Below, piece after piece: positions 26,470 through 35,028 of a stretch of DNA of 64,000 bases (the first letter of the stretch is position 1; each line of letters starts with the position of its first letter). A program made the translations under genes and the position numbers. Below the pieces are notes generated by a model. That model had not been told where the DNA came from. It saw nothing but the letters and a program-made list of their open reading frames with translations, and made no database searches. The DNA is taken from the NCBI RefSeq assembly GCF_017471675.1, contig NZ_JAFUSK010000037.1:1-64000 (forward strand), in the 5' to 3' direction. Source of the stretch: Pseudobutyrivibrio sp. GTDB lineage: Bacteria > Bacillota > Clostridia > Lachnospirales > Lachnospiraceae.

Positions 26470-27228
26470 TTAACCTAATTTCTTTTTCTGCTGACGACCA
26501 GTAATCTTAACTAAAATTGGATATGGCACCAGATGTAAAAAGATTGCCGCAAGCTTCATTGTAAATGAAGGAACAATTATTAGCTTTCCAGCGTCTAATC
26601 CTCTGATAGCCTCATCTACACACTGATTAGCACTTATTCCCTTTAATGCAAATACAACATCCGCTCTTTCATTAAATTCAGTATCAACTGGTCCTGGGCA
26701 TAGAGCACTTACCTTTACCGAGCTTCCCATTTCCTTAAGCTCCATTGCAACAGCCCTTGTTAAGCTTGTAACATATGCCTTGCTTGCATAATATGTAGCC
26801 ATATATGGCCCAGCTGGAAGAAGTCCAGCTGAGGATGCTACATTCAAAATATGTCCGTGACCATTCTCATGCATCTTCTGAAGAATCCCTTTGAACAAAA
26901 TATGCATGGCCATATCATTAACCTTTATCATATTAACTTCTTTTTCTATATCGGTTTCAAGAAATGCCCCTGCAAGACCAAAGCCTGCATTATTTATAAA
27001 TATATCAATATCTTCATCCTTGATAGCCTCTAACAATTCAAAGCATTGCTTCTTCTTACCTAAATCATAAGAGTAAATCTCTACAGGAACCTCCAACTCT
27101 TCCTTAAGCTGCTCCATTCTATCAGTTCTACGTCCTGTAATGATTAGCCTATATCCTTTTGCTGCGTATCTTCTGGCAAACTCCATTCCAATACCTGATG
27201 TTGCCCCTGTAATAAGTGCTGTTTTCAT
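26470..27228 (-). CDS. Short-chain dehydrogenase/reductase (SDR)
   Basis: Rossmann-fold oxidoreductase of the classical SDR type; substrate unknown. NAD(P) motif TGATSGIGMEFA near residue 6, NNAG (INNAGFGLAG), and catalytic Tyr/Lys in YYASKAYV. The C-terminal 'LHLVPYPILVKITGRQQKKKLG' is hydrophobic then basic, as in YqjQ/DltE-like members, suggesting peripheral membrane contact. ATG 27228 (252 aa) is preferred over the longer frame to 27267 because AGGAG lies 8 nt upstream. Confidence 0.9.
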   Translation of the reverse strand: MKTALITGATSGIGMEFARRYAAKGYRLIITGRRTDRMEQLKEELEVPVEIYSYDLGKKKQCFELLEAIKDEDIDIFINNAGFGLAGAFLETDIEKEVNMIKVNDMAMHILFKGILQKMHENGHGHILNVASSAGLLPAGPYMATYYASKAYVTSLTRAVAMELKEMGSSVKVSALCPGPVDTEFNERADVVFALKGISANQCVDEAIRGLDAGKLIIVPSFTMKLAAIFLHLVPYPILVKITGRQQKKKLG

Positions 27229-27301
27229 AACTGCCTCTCCTTTTCTTGCCTGTTTAACTAGTTTCATAATAACTATTTTAAAGAATATGCACTTATAAAT
27301 C

Positions 27302-27323
27302 TATAGATTCTTGAAAAACATCA
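27302..27323. repeat. 22-nt dispersed repeat, copy 1
   Basis: A perfect 22-nt match, in inverse orientation, to 39169-39190. It begins TATAGATTCTT and ends AAACATCA. This copy lies 98 bp left of the TTAAGTG array; the other lies 22 bp left of the AGATAGTA array. The match ends abruptly on both sides. Confidence 0.85.
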
Positions 27324-27361
27324 CTTTTACAGAGACCGACAGTCCTCCATTTATCACCATT

Positions 27362-27386
27362 TGCATTATTCTGAGGTGCATTATTC
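27362..27386. repeat. Short direct repeat TGCATTATTC
   Basis: Two copies of TGCATTATTC (27362-27371 and 27377-27386) separated by 5 bp, in the gene-free stretch before the TTAAGTG array. The 15-bp period does not match the array spacing. The role is unknown. Confidence 0.6.
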
Positions 27387-27420
27387 AGGAATTAAGTTTA
27401 TTTATTATAAATTCTTTTTT

Positions 27421-27745
27421 CACTTAACAATTTTTTTCTTCTCTTTAAGTGAAAATTCATTTTTCTGAGATTCACTTAAAATCCTCTTTCCCTATTAAGT
27501 TTTTCTCCCATGAAATTTTTTTCCACTTAACTTTTTCACCACGATTTTCACCTCAGTTAAGTGAATATCTCGTTTCCCTAATTTCACTTAATAGGTACTT
27601 AAGTGAAATTCTCATATATCCACATACACTTAACTTTGATTAAAATTATTTACCTTTACTTAAGTGAATTTATTTTTTTATTATTCACACTTAACTCACT
27701 TTCCAGTTTTTAAGTGAAATCTTCCATCTTTATTAATTCACTTAA
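27421..27745. repeat. Array of inverted TTAAGTG/CACTTAA units with helical phasing
   Basis: Thirteen alternating words: CACTTAA at 27421, 27473, 27524, 27585, 27627, 27688, 27739 and TTAAGTG at 27445, 27495 (TTAAGT only), 27557, 27599, 27660, 27710. Each TTAAGTG-to-CACTTAA unit is 35 or 36 nt. The gaps between units are 17, 15, 26, 7, 26 and 15 nt, so unit periods are 52, 51, 61, 42, 61 and 51 bp, stepping by about one helical turn. Unit cores on the plus strand are pyrimidine-rich. It occupies the gene-free interval between the SDR gene and the next coding region. Confidence 0.85.
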
Positions 27746-27775
27746 AAATGTAACAAGATAATCTCTTATTAATAC

Positions 27776-27814
27776 GGCAGGTCATCAATCAGTTCTTGAA
27801 ATTGACAACCTGCC
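27776..27814 (-). terminator. Long hairpin after the 416-aa unknown protein gene
   Basis: GGCAGGT/ACCTGCC extended inward by GTCAAT pairing with ATTGAT, giving about 14 bp with an 11-nt loop. On the minus strand no T-run follows (GTATTAAT), so it may be an unusual terminator, a processing site or the edge of the repeat locus. Confidence 0.45.
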
Positions 27815-27822
27815 CTTAATAG

Positions 27823-29073
27823 TCATATCTCCTTTGCTAAAAGCTTTTCCCATTCTTCATCAGAAATCTTACGCCAGTCTTCCACGTCGCTGTGGTCTAT
27901 TTTTTGATAAGTCTCCATTAACATCTTTATAACGTCTTCCGCTGTTAATGCCTCCCCAGTTGTTTGATTCACAAACTTATAGTCCGATTCTGATACATTC
28001 TTTGTCCAATCAAGTTTTTTACTAACAGCTTCATCAATTGATTTACACTCCATCCCGCCTAGAGGATCCATCATGCTTTTCAAAGCACTCCAACTGCCAA
28101 AATGAGTATTAGCAACACCTGCCCCTATTGAATCTGCATACTGACAATATGCAAACATCTCTATTGCTGTTGCATTTCTAGGGTCAACTTCATTTAGATT
28201 TACATCATATTCCTTGCCGCCTGATAATTTGACTCTTACAATCAAATCCTCTGAGTCAGGATTTATTATCTGCCTTGCAGTCATTCCAACTCCTGAGCCT
28301 GGTGTTAGCAAAAAGCCCATACCAAGGTCTATTGTTCGTTCATCATCTACCGATTCCGCTTCATCTACCTTTTCTGTAACCCCTGATTTATTGTATTCAA
28401 AATCCAAAGTTGAAACAGAACCAACGCTTCCAGACATACCAGAATTCATCAACACTTCCATAAGTCTGTTGATATGAGGCATTAAGCTTTCGGCTGTAAG
28501 ATTGCTAAATCCCATCATTTCATATTTGCTAATATTTGCAGAGAATGCAGAAAGATAATCCATCTGCTTGAAAATATCAGTATCAGCTATTTCACTAACA
28601 AAATTCATGGCCTTATCCGCAATATTTTCTGTCTCACATATATAGCTGCAAAGTGCAGCAAACTCTGTGAAATCTGCATCCGTTGGGTCTACATTATATG
28701 GATCTATCTCCTTTGAAAATGGGTTTCCATCCTTATCAGTTCCCACTGCTGTATATGTTCTATCTTCCCCATTAACGTCTATACGTATTTCAAATTTTTG
28801 CATCAAACCCTGATATGAATATGCTACTCTTCCATCAGCTCCTGTCTGAGCCATCATTTGGCTGCTCATTACGGTAGCAGATACTATACGCGTATAAGCG
28901 TCAGCATTGTTTGTAGATGCACCAGCCAATTCATTCATATTTAGTTTTTCATCTGTAGAAGCCTTCATTACACTGTCAAAATCACTGCCACCAGTTAAAT
29001 TTGAAAAATAAAAGCTACTACTTGCAAAGCTGCTTGATAGCAGCATGCTATTTTCTGTTAAAAAATCTGCCAT
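27823..29073 (-). CDS. Hypothetical protein, 416 aa
   Basis: Not recognised as a named family. Acidic, soluble-looking, without signal peptide or membrane segment. The N-terminus is Ser/Phe-rich (ENSMLLSSSFASSSFYF). Two similar segments, 'FEIRIDVNGEDRTYTAVG' and 'LIVRVKLSGGKEYDVNLNEVDPRNATAIEMFAY', are each followed by a helix, suggesting an internal duplication (about residues 100-165 and 280-330). ATG 29073 is used because GAAAGG lies 6 nt upstream; a TTG at 29106 would add 11 residues. The neighbouring FliD-like gene suggests a surface or export-related function, but this is weak. Confidence 0.7.
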   Translation of the reverse strand: MADFLTENSMLLSSSFASSSFYFSNLTGGSDFDSVMKASTDEKLNMNELAGASTNNADAYTRIVSATVMSSQMMAQTGADGRVAYSYQGLMQKFEIRIDVNGEDRTYTAVGTDKDGNPFSKEIDPYNVDPTDADFTEFAALCSYICETENIADKAMNFVSEIADTDIFKQMDYLSAFSANISKYEMMGFSNLTAESLMPHINRLMEVLMNSGMSGSVGSVSTLDFEYNKSGVTEKVDEAESVDDERTIDLGMGFLLTPGSGVGMTARQIINPDSEDLIVRVKLSGGKEYDVNLNEVDPRNATAIEMFAYCQYADSIGAGVANTHFGSWSALKSMMDPLGGMECKSIDEAVSKKLDWTKNVSESDYKFVNQTTGEALTAEDVIKMLMETYQKIDHSDVEDWRKISDEEWEKLLAKEI

Positions 29074-29139
29074 AAAAAACCTTTCCGCAGTTTCTCTGTC
29101 AATCAAAACTGCCTCACTTCCCCAAAGGGTCCAAGCGGG

Positions 29140-29293
29140 TTAAACAATACCATCTACCTGCTTCTCTCTAATTTTTGCAAGGGCAGCACCTCCTTCTTTT
29201 TTGTAATCTATTAAAAGCTGCAAATAGTTATGAGTGCTTTCACTTTCTCTTAAAAGCAGACGCATATCCGCAGCTTTTTTTACCAAATAGCAT
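29140..29293 (-). pseudogene. Small ORF split by an A7 tract (frameshift)
   Basis: On the minus strand, AAAGGAG lies 10 nt before ATG 29293, which opens MLFGKK and then runs into a stop after 17 codons. Removing one A from the A7 tract (29275-29281) joins this start to an open frame continuing AADMRLLLRESEST... to a TAA at 29140, about 50 aa in total. This could be a sequencing error, a homopolymer switch, transcriptional slippage, or a true pseudogene. The good ribosome binding site and the clean downstream frame suggest the gene is or was real. Confidence 0.5.
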
Positions 29294-29335
29294 AGCTCTC
29301 AGACTCCTTTTTTAATGTTATTCTTATTTATAGTA

Positions 29336-29950
29336 TCACGACATAATATTAAAACTTGGCATTGCATCTATCACTTCCTGCAATGGAGTCCATGACATAA
29401 CATCAAAATCGTCGTCTTCATCATTTCCATTACCTAAAATACCTTTGTCATCCTCATCCTTTGCCCTCTTTTTTGTCTTTATTTTATCCTCAGTCGCATC
29501 CTCCTTTTTATCAGGAAGATTTTTATAGCCATCTGACTTTTTGAATTCCTTTATTACCTCATCCATTGCCGCAACTATGGCTGCCTTAAATGGGTCTTTA
29601 TCCGAAACACCATTAATAGACTTAAAGATAATATCATTCACTTCTTCTTTGGAATTGGCATTCTTCAATTGTTGTTCTAATGCCTCTGCCATCTTTCTAA
29701 TCCGTACATATTGCTGATAAAGTTCAGGATTATGTTCCTTAAGATATGTTTCTTCCTTAGATGTTAGCCGCTTTCCACTTTTGATCTTTGCCTGGATTTT
29801 CTCCATCATTTTAGAATCATCCTGTTTTTCAGATTTTGATGCCTGTTCCCTTAGACCTCTAACTACATCAGAAAGCTGATTAGATACAGATTGTCCAGTA
29901 GCATGACCATCATTAAATGATATTGTTCCCAGGTTAAAAGATATCTGCAT
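29336..29950 (-). CDS. Hypothetical protein, 204 aa, lysine-rich
   Basis: Starts MQISFNLGTISFND. The central part, 'MEKIQAKIKSGKRLTSKEE' followed by YLKEHNPELYQQ, is a helical pattern I recognise from unannotated Lachnospiraceae proteins. A highly charged Lys/Glu/Asp stretch (about 140-185) precedes the C-terminus. No signal peptide and no catalytic motif. Good ribosome binding site (AGGAGAACGCT). It sits between the small frameshifted ORF and the FliD-like gene. Confidence 0.75.
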   Translation of the reverse strand: MQISFNLGTISFNDGHATGQSVSNQLSDVVRGLREQASKSEKQDDSKMMEKIQAKIKSGKRLTSKEETYLKEHNPELYQQYVRIRKMAEALEQQLKNANSKEEVNDIIFKSINGVSDKDPFKAAIVAAMDEVIKEFKKSDGYKNLPDKKEDATEDKIKTKKRAKDEDDKGILGNGNDEDDDFDVMSWTPLQEVIDAMPSFNIMS

Positions 29951-29966
29951 AGCGTTCTCCTACTTA

Positions 29967-30002
29967 CACAAAAAGGTTCATGGCATATCATCCATGAACC
30001 TT
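29967..30002 (-). terminator. Intrinsic terminator after the FliD-like gene
   Basis: Perfect 11-bp stem AAGGTTCATGG/CCATGAACCTT with an 8-nt loop, followed on the minus strand by TTTTTG. It lies 24 nt past the FliD-like stop and before the 204-aa gene. Confidence 0.9.
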
Positions 30003-30026
30003 AAACTATCCTTACATATTAAAATT

Positions 30027-30662
30027 TTAAATCATCAACCCCTTGGCATTGTAATTACCAGAGCCCATTGCAAGAGCCTTGTTAATGATTGTGTCTATTG
30101 AGCTGACAGCGCTTGCTATATTTTTATAATAGCTAGATGAGCTTCCAAGCAGCGCCTTTATATCTTCAGGCTTCGCGGCAGAAAGCTTATCTTGATCTAT
30201 CACCAGTTTATTATCAGAACTCATAGTAATTCCAATATTTGCGAACTCATCCTTTTTAGCTTTAAAAGCTTCTTCAAACTCAGTCTTAAAGCTGTTATTT
30301 AAAGCCCCACCGCATTTAGTTAAGTTTGTTATGGCACTGTTGTAGGCAGTTACGAAGTTGCTAACGCCTTTCAAAAGTCCAGTGTTATCATATTCTTTCC
30401 CTGCTTCAGCTTCATACAAGGATTTATCATCAAGCTTTTCTAAAGCATCTAAAAGATTATTTGCAGCCTTATCTACATTTTTGTATTTGCTGTTGGAACC
30501 ATCAGCTGAAAGCCCCATAGATTCCATCTTTCGCTGGAATTTCAAATCATTGTTAGAAATGATTTGGTCAATAAGGGCATTACCACTCTTTTTACTGTTT
30601 AGCATCGAAAGCAAGCCTTGATTACTCTGATAATATTCCATTGAATTATGTATCGTACTCAT
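30027..30662 (-). CDS. Small protein resembling the C-terminal part of FliD (hook-associated protein 2)
   Basis: 211 aa, no signal peptide. The segment FANIGITMSSDNKLVIDQDKL followed by KALLG matches the conserved end of FliD ('G.s.......L.iD..kL.......v..lfg', family knowledge). The N-terminal part is helical, with 'LLSMLNSKKSGNALIDQI'. FliD is normally above 400 aa, so this is a short relative or an unrelated convergent helix. No flagellar genes are present in the window. Start ATG 30662 has GGAGG about 6 nt upstream; a TTG lies 3 nt earlier. Confidence 0.65.
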   Translation of the reverse strand: MSTIHNSMEYYQSNQGLLSMLNSKKSGNALIDQIISNNDLKFQRKMESMGLSADGSNSKYKNVDKAANNLLDALEKLDDKSLYEAEAGKEYDNTGLLKGVSNFVTAYNSAITNLTKCGGALNNSFKTEFEEAFKAKKDEFANIGITMSSDNKLVIDQDKLSAAKPEDIKALLGSSSSYYKNIASAVSSIDTIINKALAMGSGNYNAKGLMI

Positions 30663-30739
30663 CAAAACCCTCCTTACATCATTTGCTAAATCATATATCG
30701 GAGAAGTAATGCCACAAATTAATAGTAAAGTTCACAAAA

Positions 30740-33289
30740 TTATTCTGCCTTAGTAACCTCATCAAATTCCACTATAGCTTTAAACAAATCTCCATCAATC
30801 TCAAGCCTCATAGCTCCTCCCATAGATTCTGTAAGGCTCTTTGCTATAGAAAGGCCAAGGCCATTGCCATCTGTGTATCTGGATTTATCTCCTCTGACAA
30901 ATCTTTCCATAAGCTCATCTGCAGATATGTTAAGCTCGTTTTTAGATGTATTTCTAAATACAAATCTAACCTTGCCATCTTCTCTTTTCAAGTCAATATA
31001 GGCTCTAGTGTTGCTTTGCGCATATTTTACTATATTGGACATAAGATTATCGAAGACTCTCCAAAGGTAACGATTGTCTGCCATCAAATAAATTTCCTCT
31101 GATGGAAAATCTGTTACAACAGTAACATTGCCAGCTTCAAGTCTTTCAGAAAACTCACCTATAGACTGATTTAATAGTACCCCTGCATTAATGCGCTCAA
31201 TTGTAAATTTGATATTTCCAGTAGATGCCTTAGATGCCTCAATCAAATCCTCTATAAGCTTTTTAAGGCGGGCTGACTGGCGGCTTAGCACCTCAAGATA
31301 TTCCATAGCCTTTTTATTATCAAGCTTCTCTTTGCTAAGCAAATCCACATAATTGATTATAGATGTAAGAGGTGTTTTTATATCGTGTGAAACATTTGTA
31401 ATAAGCTCTGTCTTCATTCTCTCACTTTTGGTTCGCTCCTCTAATGCTACATTGATTCCTTCCTGAATCTGATTCATTGCCATGGCATGCTCCGCCATAA
31501 ATAGTGGCATTCCATTAAGCTCTACCTTGGCAGATAAGTCCCCTGCCGCAAGTGATGTGGCTGTTTCTTTGATTCTTGCATAGCTAACCAAAAGCTTGTG
31601 CAATACTACTGCAAATGCAATCTTTTCAATTGCCCAGAAAGGAGCTATACCAGTAGTATCTATTGAAGTCATGACAACAAAATACTCAATTATCGTAATT
31701 ACGATAAAGATAGCCCATATTCTTCTGCTCCATTTGATATTCTTTCTTACCTTTATTGATTCCTGATGAATGATTACAAGCTTACTTTTAAGCCATTTTA
31801 TAATACGAGCTGCAAATGAATGCTTGAAGAATCGATGTAGCTTCACATTTACCGCTAAGTTTGCAGACCACATAAGCCCTATAGTCATCATAACAGCCGC
31901 AAATATTCCAAGCACAGCAATTGTCATTCCTATAGAAAGATTGCAATCTCTCATATAAGAAGAACAGCTATATATAATTGCAAATATGATATATTCAAAG
32001 ATTAAAAACAGCCAAAATGCTGCATCAGTACACATCCATCCTATCCAGCCTGCCTTAATTTCAGAAGAATTTTTCTGATGTCCTGCGGCACACATAAACA
32101 GTACGTAGCAAACAATTGAAAGCACAAATGCTAAAAATGCCACTATCGGAAATACGAATTTCATATCCTCAGCAAAGCCTATAAACCATTTGGCCTGACC
32201 ATAAAAATCAACATTACCATTGTATGGTGTCTTAGGGAAGCATACAAAAGTATACGCCACAGTATCAGAGCTAGATTCATATACTCCAAATTCCGATACA
32301 CTATCAAATGAAGCGTTTGCATCTACAATCTCAGATAGGGAGTCATGCATAGGTGAGAAATCTGCCACATATTTGCCAGATATCATAGCGCTCTCGCCCT
32401 CATCTGTATATATCTCAAAAACATACTTAGAATTAACATCCTCTAAAGTACCAAATGCCATATCATCTATATATAGATAATCCTGACCGCTCCTACTTGT
32501 ATCTTGAGTTAACTGTTCAGAAGGAAGGTAATCAACTGTAGTTTCTTCAGCATCATTATTCTCATCCGAAGCCTGTTCATCCTCTATCACATAGGTTGTC
32601 TCATCTTCTTTATTTGAAGAATCAGTAACTGCCTCAGGCACATTATTTTCCCATATTTTCTTATAAACAATATTAGCTGCTGAATTTAAATCATCATTAC
32701 CTGATTCCTCATCTAACCCATCTACTCCACAATAGTAATATTCATCATTTACCCCATAGAATTTACCATTGCTATAAACATACGCCTTCTGACCAATAGA
32801 ATCATAGCCAATGCCATCAATCTGATATGTATTATAGACTTCATTATAGCTATCAACTATCTGATTGCCTGACCATAAATCAAAGAATTTATCACTTAAT
32901 ACAAACTCTGTGTCCTCACTAATATGAAAAGTTCTTACATAAGCATTATCCGGTACTACGTTCTTACCAAAATTCTTATATTCATAAATGGACTCATCAT
33001 CTAAATTCGTATTTTCGTTATAAACTCCCTTTATGATTCCATAATAGCAGTTCATATCCTTTAGCTTATCTTTGTTAAAGTCATCTTTGTAATCAGATAA
33101 TGCTAAAGCAGCATATCCATTTCCTGCCATTTGGTTTACGCTATCATAAAATTCATCCTTCCTGTTTGAATACAAGCCCAAGCTTTGAAAGAATGCACAA
33201 ACCAGTAGTGATATCACACTGATAAATGCAAATATAGAACATCCTATACCAAGTAAAATCTTACTGAGATTATTATAAAATATTTTCAT
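30740..33289 (-). CDS. Large membrane sensor histidine kinase
   Basis: 849 aa. One N-terminal membrane segment (about 10-34), then about 335 extracytoplasmic, very acidic residues without a recognised sensor fold. Three membrane segments follow near 378-400, 420-442 and 453-473, a further one or two near 524-567, and a HAMP-like stretch (SLAAGDLSAKVE). The phosphoacceptor His is near residue 635 in NVSHDIKTPLTS, then an HATPase domain with NIVKYAQ and GNGLGLSIAKSL. The start at 33289 follows AGGAGG closely; the frame extends to 33310 in the regulator stop region. Pairs with the regulator upstream; signal unknown. Confidence 0.9.
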   Translation of the reverse strand: MKIFYNNLSKILLGIGCSIFAFISVISLLVCAFFQSLGLYSNRKDEFYDSVNQMAGNGYAALALSDYKDDFNKDKLKDMNCYYGIIKGVYNENTNLDDESIYEYKNFGKNVVPDNAYVRTFHISEDTEFVLSDKFFDLWSGNQIVDSYNEVYNTYQIDGIGYDSIGQKAYVYSNGKFYGVNDEYYYCGVDGLDEESGNDDLNSAANIVYKKIWENNVPEAVTDSSNKEDETTYVIEDEQASDENNDAEETTVDYLPSEQLTQDTSRSGQDYLYIDDMAFGTLEDVNSKYVFEIYTDEGESAMISGKYVADFSPMHDSLSEIVDANASFDSVSEFGVYESSSDTVAYTFVCFPKTPYNGNVDFYGQAKWFIGFAEDMKFVFPIVAFLAFVLSIVCYVLFMCAAGHQKNSSEIKAGWIGWMCTDAAFWLFLIFEYIIFAIIYSCSSYMRDCNLSIGMTIAVLGIFAAVMMTIGLMWSANLAVNVKLHRFFKHSFAARIIKWLKSKLVIIHQESIKVRKNIKWSRRIWAIFIVITIIEYFVVMTSIDTTGIAPFWAIEKIAFAVVLHKLLVSYARIKETATSLAAGDLSAKVELNGMPLFMAEHAMAMNQIQEGINVALEERTKSERMKTELITNVSHDIKTPLTSIINYVDLLSKEKLDNKKAMEYLEVLSRQSARLKKLIEDLIEASKASTGNIKFTIERINAGVLLNQSIGEFSERLEAGNVTVVTDFPSEEIYLMADNRYLWRVFDNLMSNIVKYAQSNTRAYIDLKREDGKVRFVFRNTSKNELNISADELMERFVRGDKSRYTDGNGLGLSIAKSLTESMGGAMRLEIDGDLFKAIVEFDEVTKAE

Positions 33290-33306
33290 ATCATCCTCCT
33301 GATGAA

Positions 33307-34008
33307 TCAATCATCAATCTTGTACCCGTGCCCCCAGACTGCCTTTAGGTATCTTGGATTGGCACTGTCGTATTCTAATTTTTCTCTGAGATGTCTGATG
33401 TGAACAGCCACTGTGCTTTCTGCACCAATCACTGTATCATTCCAGACCTTCTCGTAAATGTCACGTGGTGAGAGAACTTCACCCTTATGTGTCATAAGAA
33501 GCTTTAAAATATCAAACTCAAGTGGTGTAAGATTAACAAGCTCTCCGTCAAGAGTTACTTCCTTGGACTTATCATTAAGCTCGATGCCACCGATAGCAAG
33601 CACACTGCCATCTTCTTCCACCTTACCTGTAGATGCTCCAAGAAGTGTGTATCTTCTAATCTGAGATTTAACCCGTGCCATTAGCTCCACTGGATTAAAA
33701 GGCTTTGTTACATAATCATCAGCACCTATAGTAAGCCCCATCACCTTATCTGCATCCTCACTTTTTGCAGTAAGCATGATGATTGGCACATTGGAAAATG
33801 TCCTGATTTCTGCCATTGCAGCTATACCATCCATTACCGGCATCATTACATCCATAAGGATAAGCTTGATATCAGCCTGTTCTTTCATGGCATCTATAGC
33901 CTCTTTTCCATTTCCTGCGCTAACAACCTGAAACCCTTCACTTTCCAAATAGATTTTTAGAGCTGATACAATATCTGGCTCATCATCACATATAAGAATT
34001 CTGTTCAT
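33307..34008 (-). CDS. OmpR/PhoB-family response regulator
   Basis: 233 aa. Receiver domain with acidic pair DDEPD (8-9) and phospho-Asp in ILMDVMMPVMDG (about 53), Lys in DDYVTKPF, then a winged-helix DNA-binding domain ending HIRHLREKLEYD and 'RYLKAVWGHGYKI'. Transcribed before the histidine kinase with 17 nt between. A consensus promoter lies at 34067-34095. Confidence 0.95.
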   Translation of the reverse strand: MNRILICDDEPDIVSALKIYLESEGFQVVSAGNGKEAIDAMKEQADIKLILMDVMMPVMDGIAAMAEIRTFSNVPIIMLTAKSEDADKVMGLTIGADDYVTKPFNPVELMARVKSQIRRYTLLGASTGKVEEDGSVLAIGGIELNDKSKEVTLDGELVNLTPLEFDILKLLMTHKGEVLSPRDIYEKVWNDTVIGAESTVAVHIRHLREKLEYDSANPRYLKAVWGHGYKIDD

Positions 34009-34066
34009 AGTCTCTCCCTGTATATATATTGGCTTTTAAATAAGCCTTATGATTAATCACAAACTT

Positions 34067-34095
34067 ATTCTATTGTATATTATTTTAAGTTCCAA
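34067..34095 (-). promoter_or_regulatory. Sigma-A promoter of the regulator/kinase pair
   Basis: TTGGAA (34095-34090), 17-nt spacer, TAGAAT (34072-34067). The leader then contains a short hairpin GGCTT/AAGCC (about 34031-34046) before the ribosome binding site. Confidence 0.65.
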
Positions 34096-34121
34096 TAGGG
34101 TAAATTATTAAGATTTGTTTA

Positions 34122-34150
34122 AGAAAAAAGGGATTGCAAATTGCAATCCC
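34122..34150 (-). terminator. Intrinsic terminator after hflC
   Basis: GGGATTGCA/TGCAATCCC perfect stem (34130-34138, 34142-34150), followed by TTTTTTCTT on the minus strand, 15 nt past the hflC stop. Confidence 0.92.
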
Positions 34151-34164
34151 AATCTAAGCATTAT

Positions 34165-35028
34165 TTAGAATAAAGAGCCATTAAGAATTCTTCCAAGCTC
34201 TGAGTTTTGGTCGAGGATAATCACATTGTCATCCCCTACCAATGAATTCAAAGAATCAAGACTTCTAACGAAATTGTAAAAGCTTGCCTTGGCAGGGTCG
34301 TTGTAGGCTTCTGATAGAATACGCATGTATTCAGATTCGCCCTCACCCTCTAGCACATCTGCCTGCTTCTTAGCTTCAGCAACAGTTACAGTCACCTGCT
34401 TATCAGTCTCGTTCTTAATCTTCTGAGCATCTGCATCACCCTGGGCTTTGTAACCTGCGGCGATATTATTTCTTTCCGAAATCATACGCTCGTAAACAGC
34501 GTTCTTATTGTCCTCAGGCAAATCTAGGGCTTTAATCTCAGCCTTTCCTATTGTAATACCATACTGGGAAATATCTGAGTTAGATTCCTCTGTAATCTTC
34601 TTAGTAAGAGCACTTCCTCTTGATGCAATAATTTCATCCTGAGTCATTGATGATATAGTCTTTTTAGTAGCATTATATACAGCCGCCTCTATACGCTCAT
34701 CAGCCCTGCCCTGAACAGCATTAAGTGTTTGGTAATACTTAACCGGGTCTGACACATACCATGTAACATAGTTATCTGCAATCATAGATTTCTTATCGGA
34801 AGTAATAACATCCGATGTAGGTATATCGTAAAGGATGTTTGCAGTATAAATGGATTTGGTAGCCTGTATAAAAGGTACCTTAAAATGAAGTCCTGGCTTA
34901 TCCTCCACATACTGAACTTTTCCAAACTGGGAAATTAGAATAGCTTCATCCTCGCTAACGCTATAGGTTGATGAGCCAAGTATTATAAGTGCTGCAATAA
35001 CAAGCACTACAGGTATAATCTTTTTCAT
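34165..35028 (-). CDS. hflC: HflC, SPFH/band-7 membrane protease modulator
   Basis: 287 aa. Single N-terminal membrane anchor (IIPVVLVIAALIILG), then the SPFH domain with DEAILISQFGKV near residue 27. The family forms an HflK-HflC cage around FtsH. It abuts hflK with no gap, so the two are co-translated. The C-terminus lacks the proline-rich tail of enteric HflC. Confidence 0.9.
   Translation of the reverse strand: MKKIIPVVLVIAALIILGSSTYSVSEDEAILISQFGKVQYVEDKPGLHFKVPFIQATKSIYTANILYDIPTSDVITSDKKSMIADNYVTWYVSDPVKYYQTLNAVQGRADERIEAAVYNATKKTISSMTQDEIIASRGSALTKKITEESNSDISQYGITIGKAEIKALDLPEDNKNAVYERMISERNNIAAGYKAQGDADAQKIKNETDKQVTVTVAEAKKQADVLEGEGESEYMRILSEAYNDPAKASFYNFVRSLDSLNSLVGDDNVIILDQNSELGRILNGSLF

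Noticed and set aside
27449-27643. 64-aa plus-strand ORF
   Set aside because: It lies completely inside the TTAAGTG/CACTTAA array and is composed of repeat-derived low-complexity residues.
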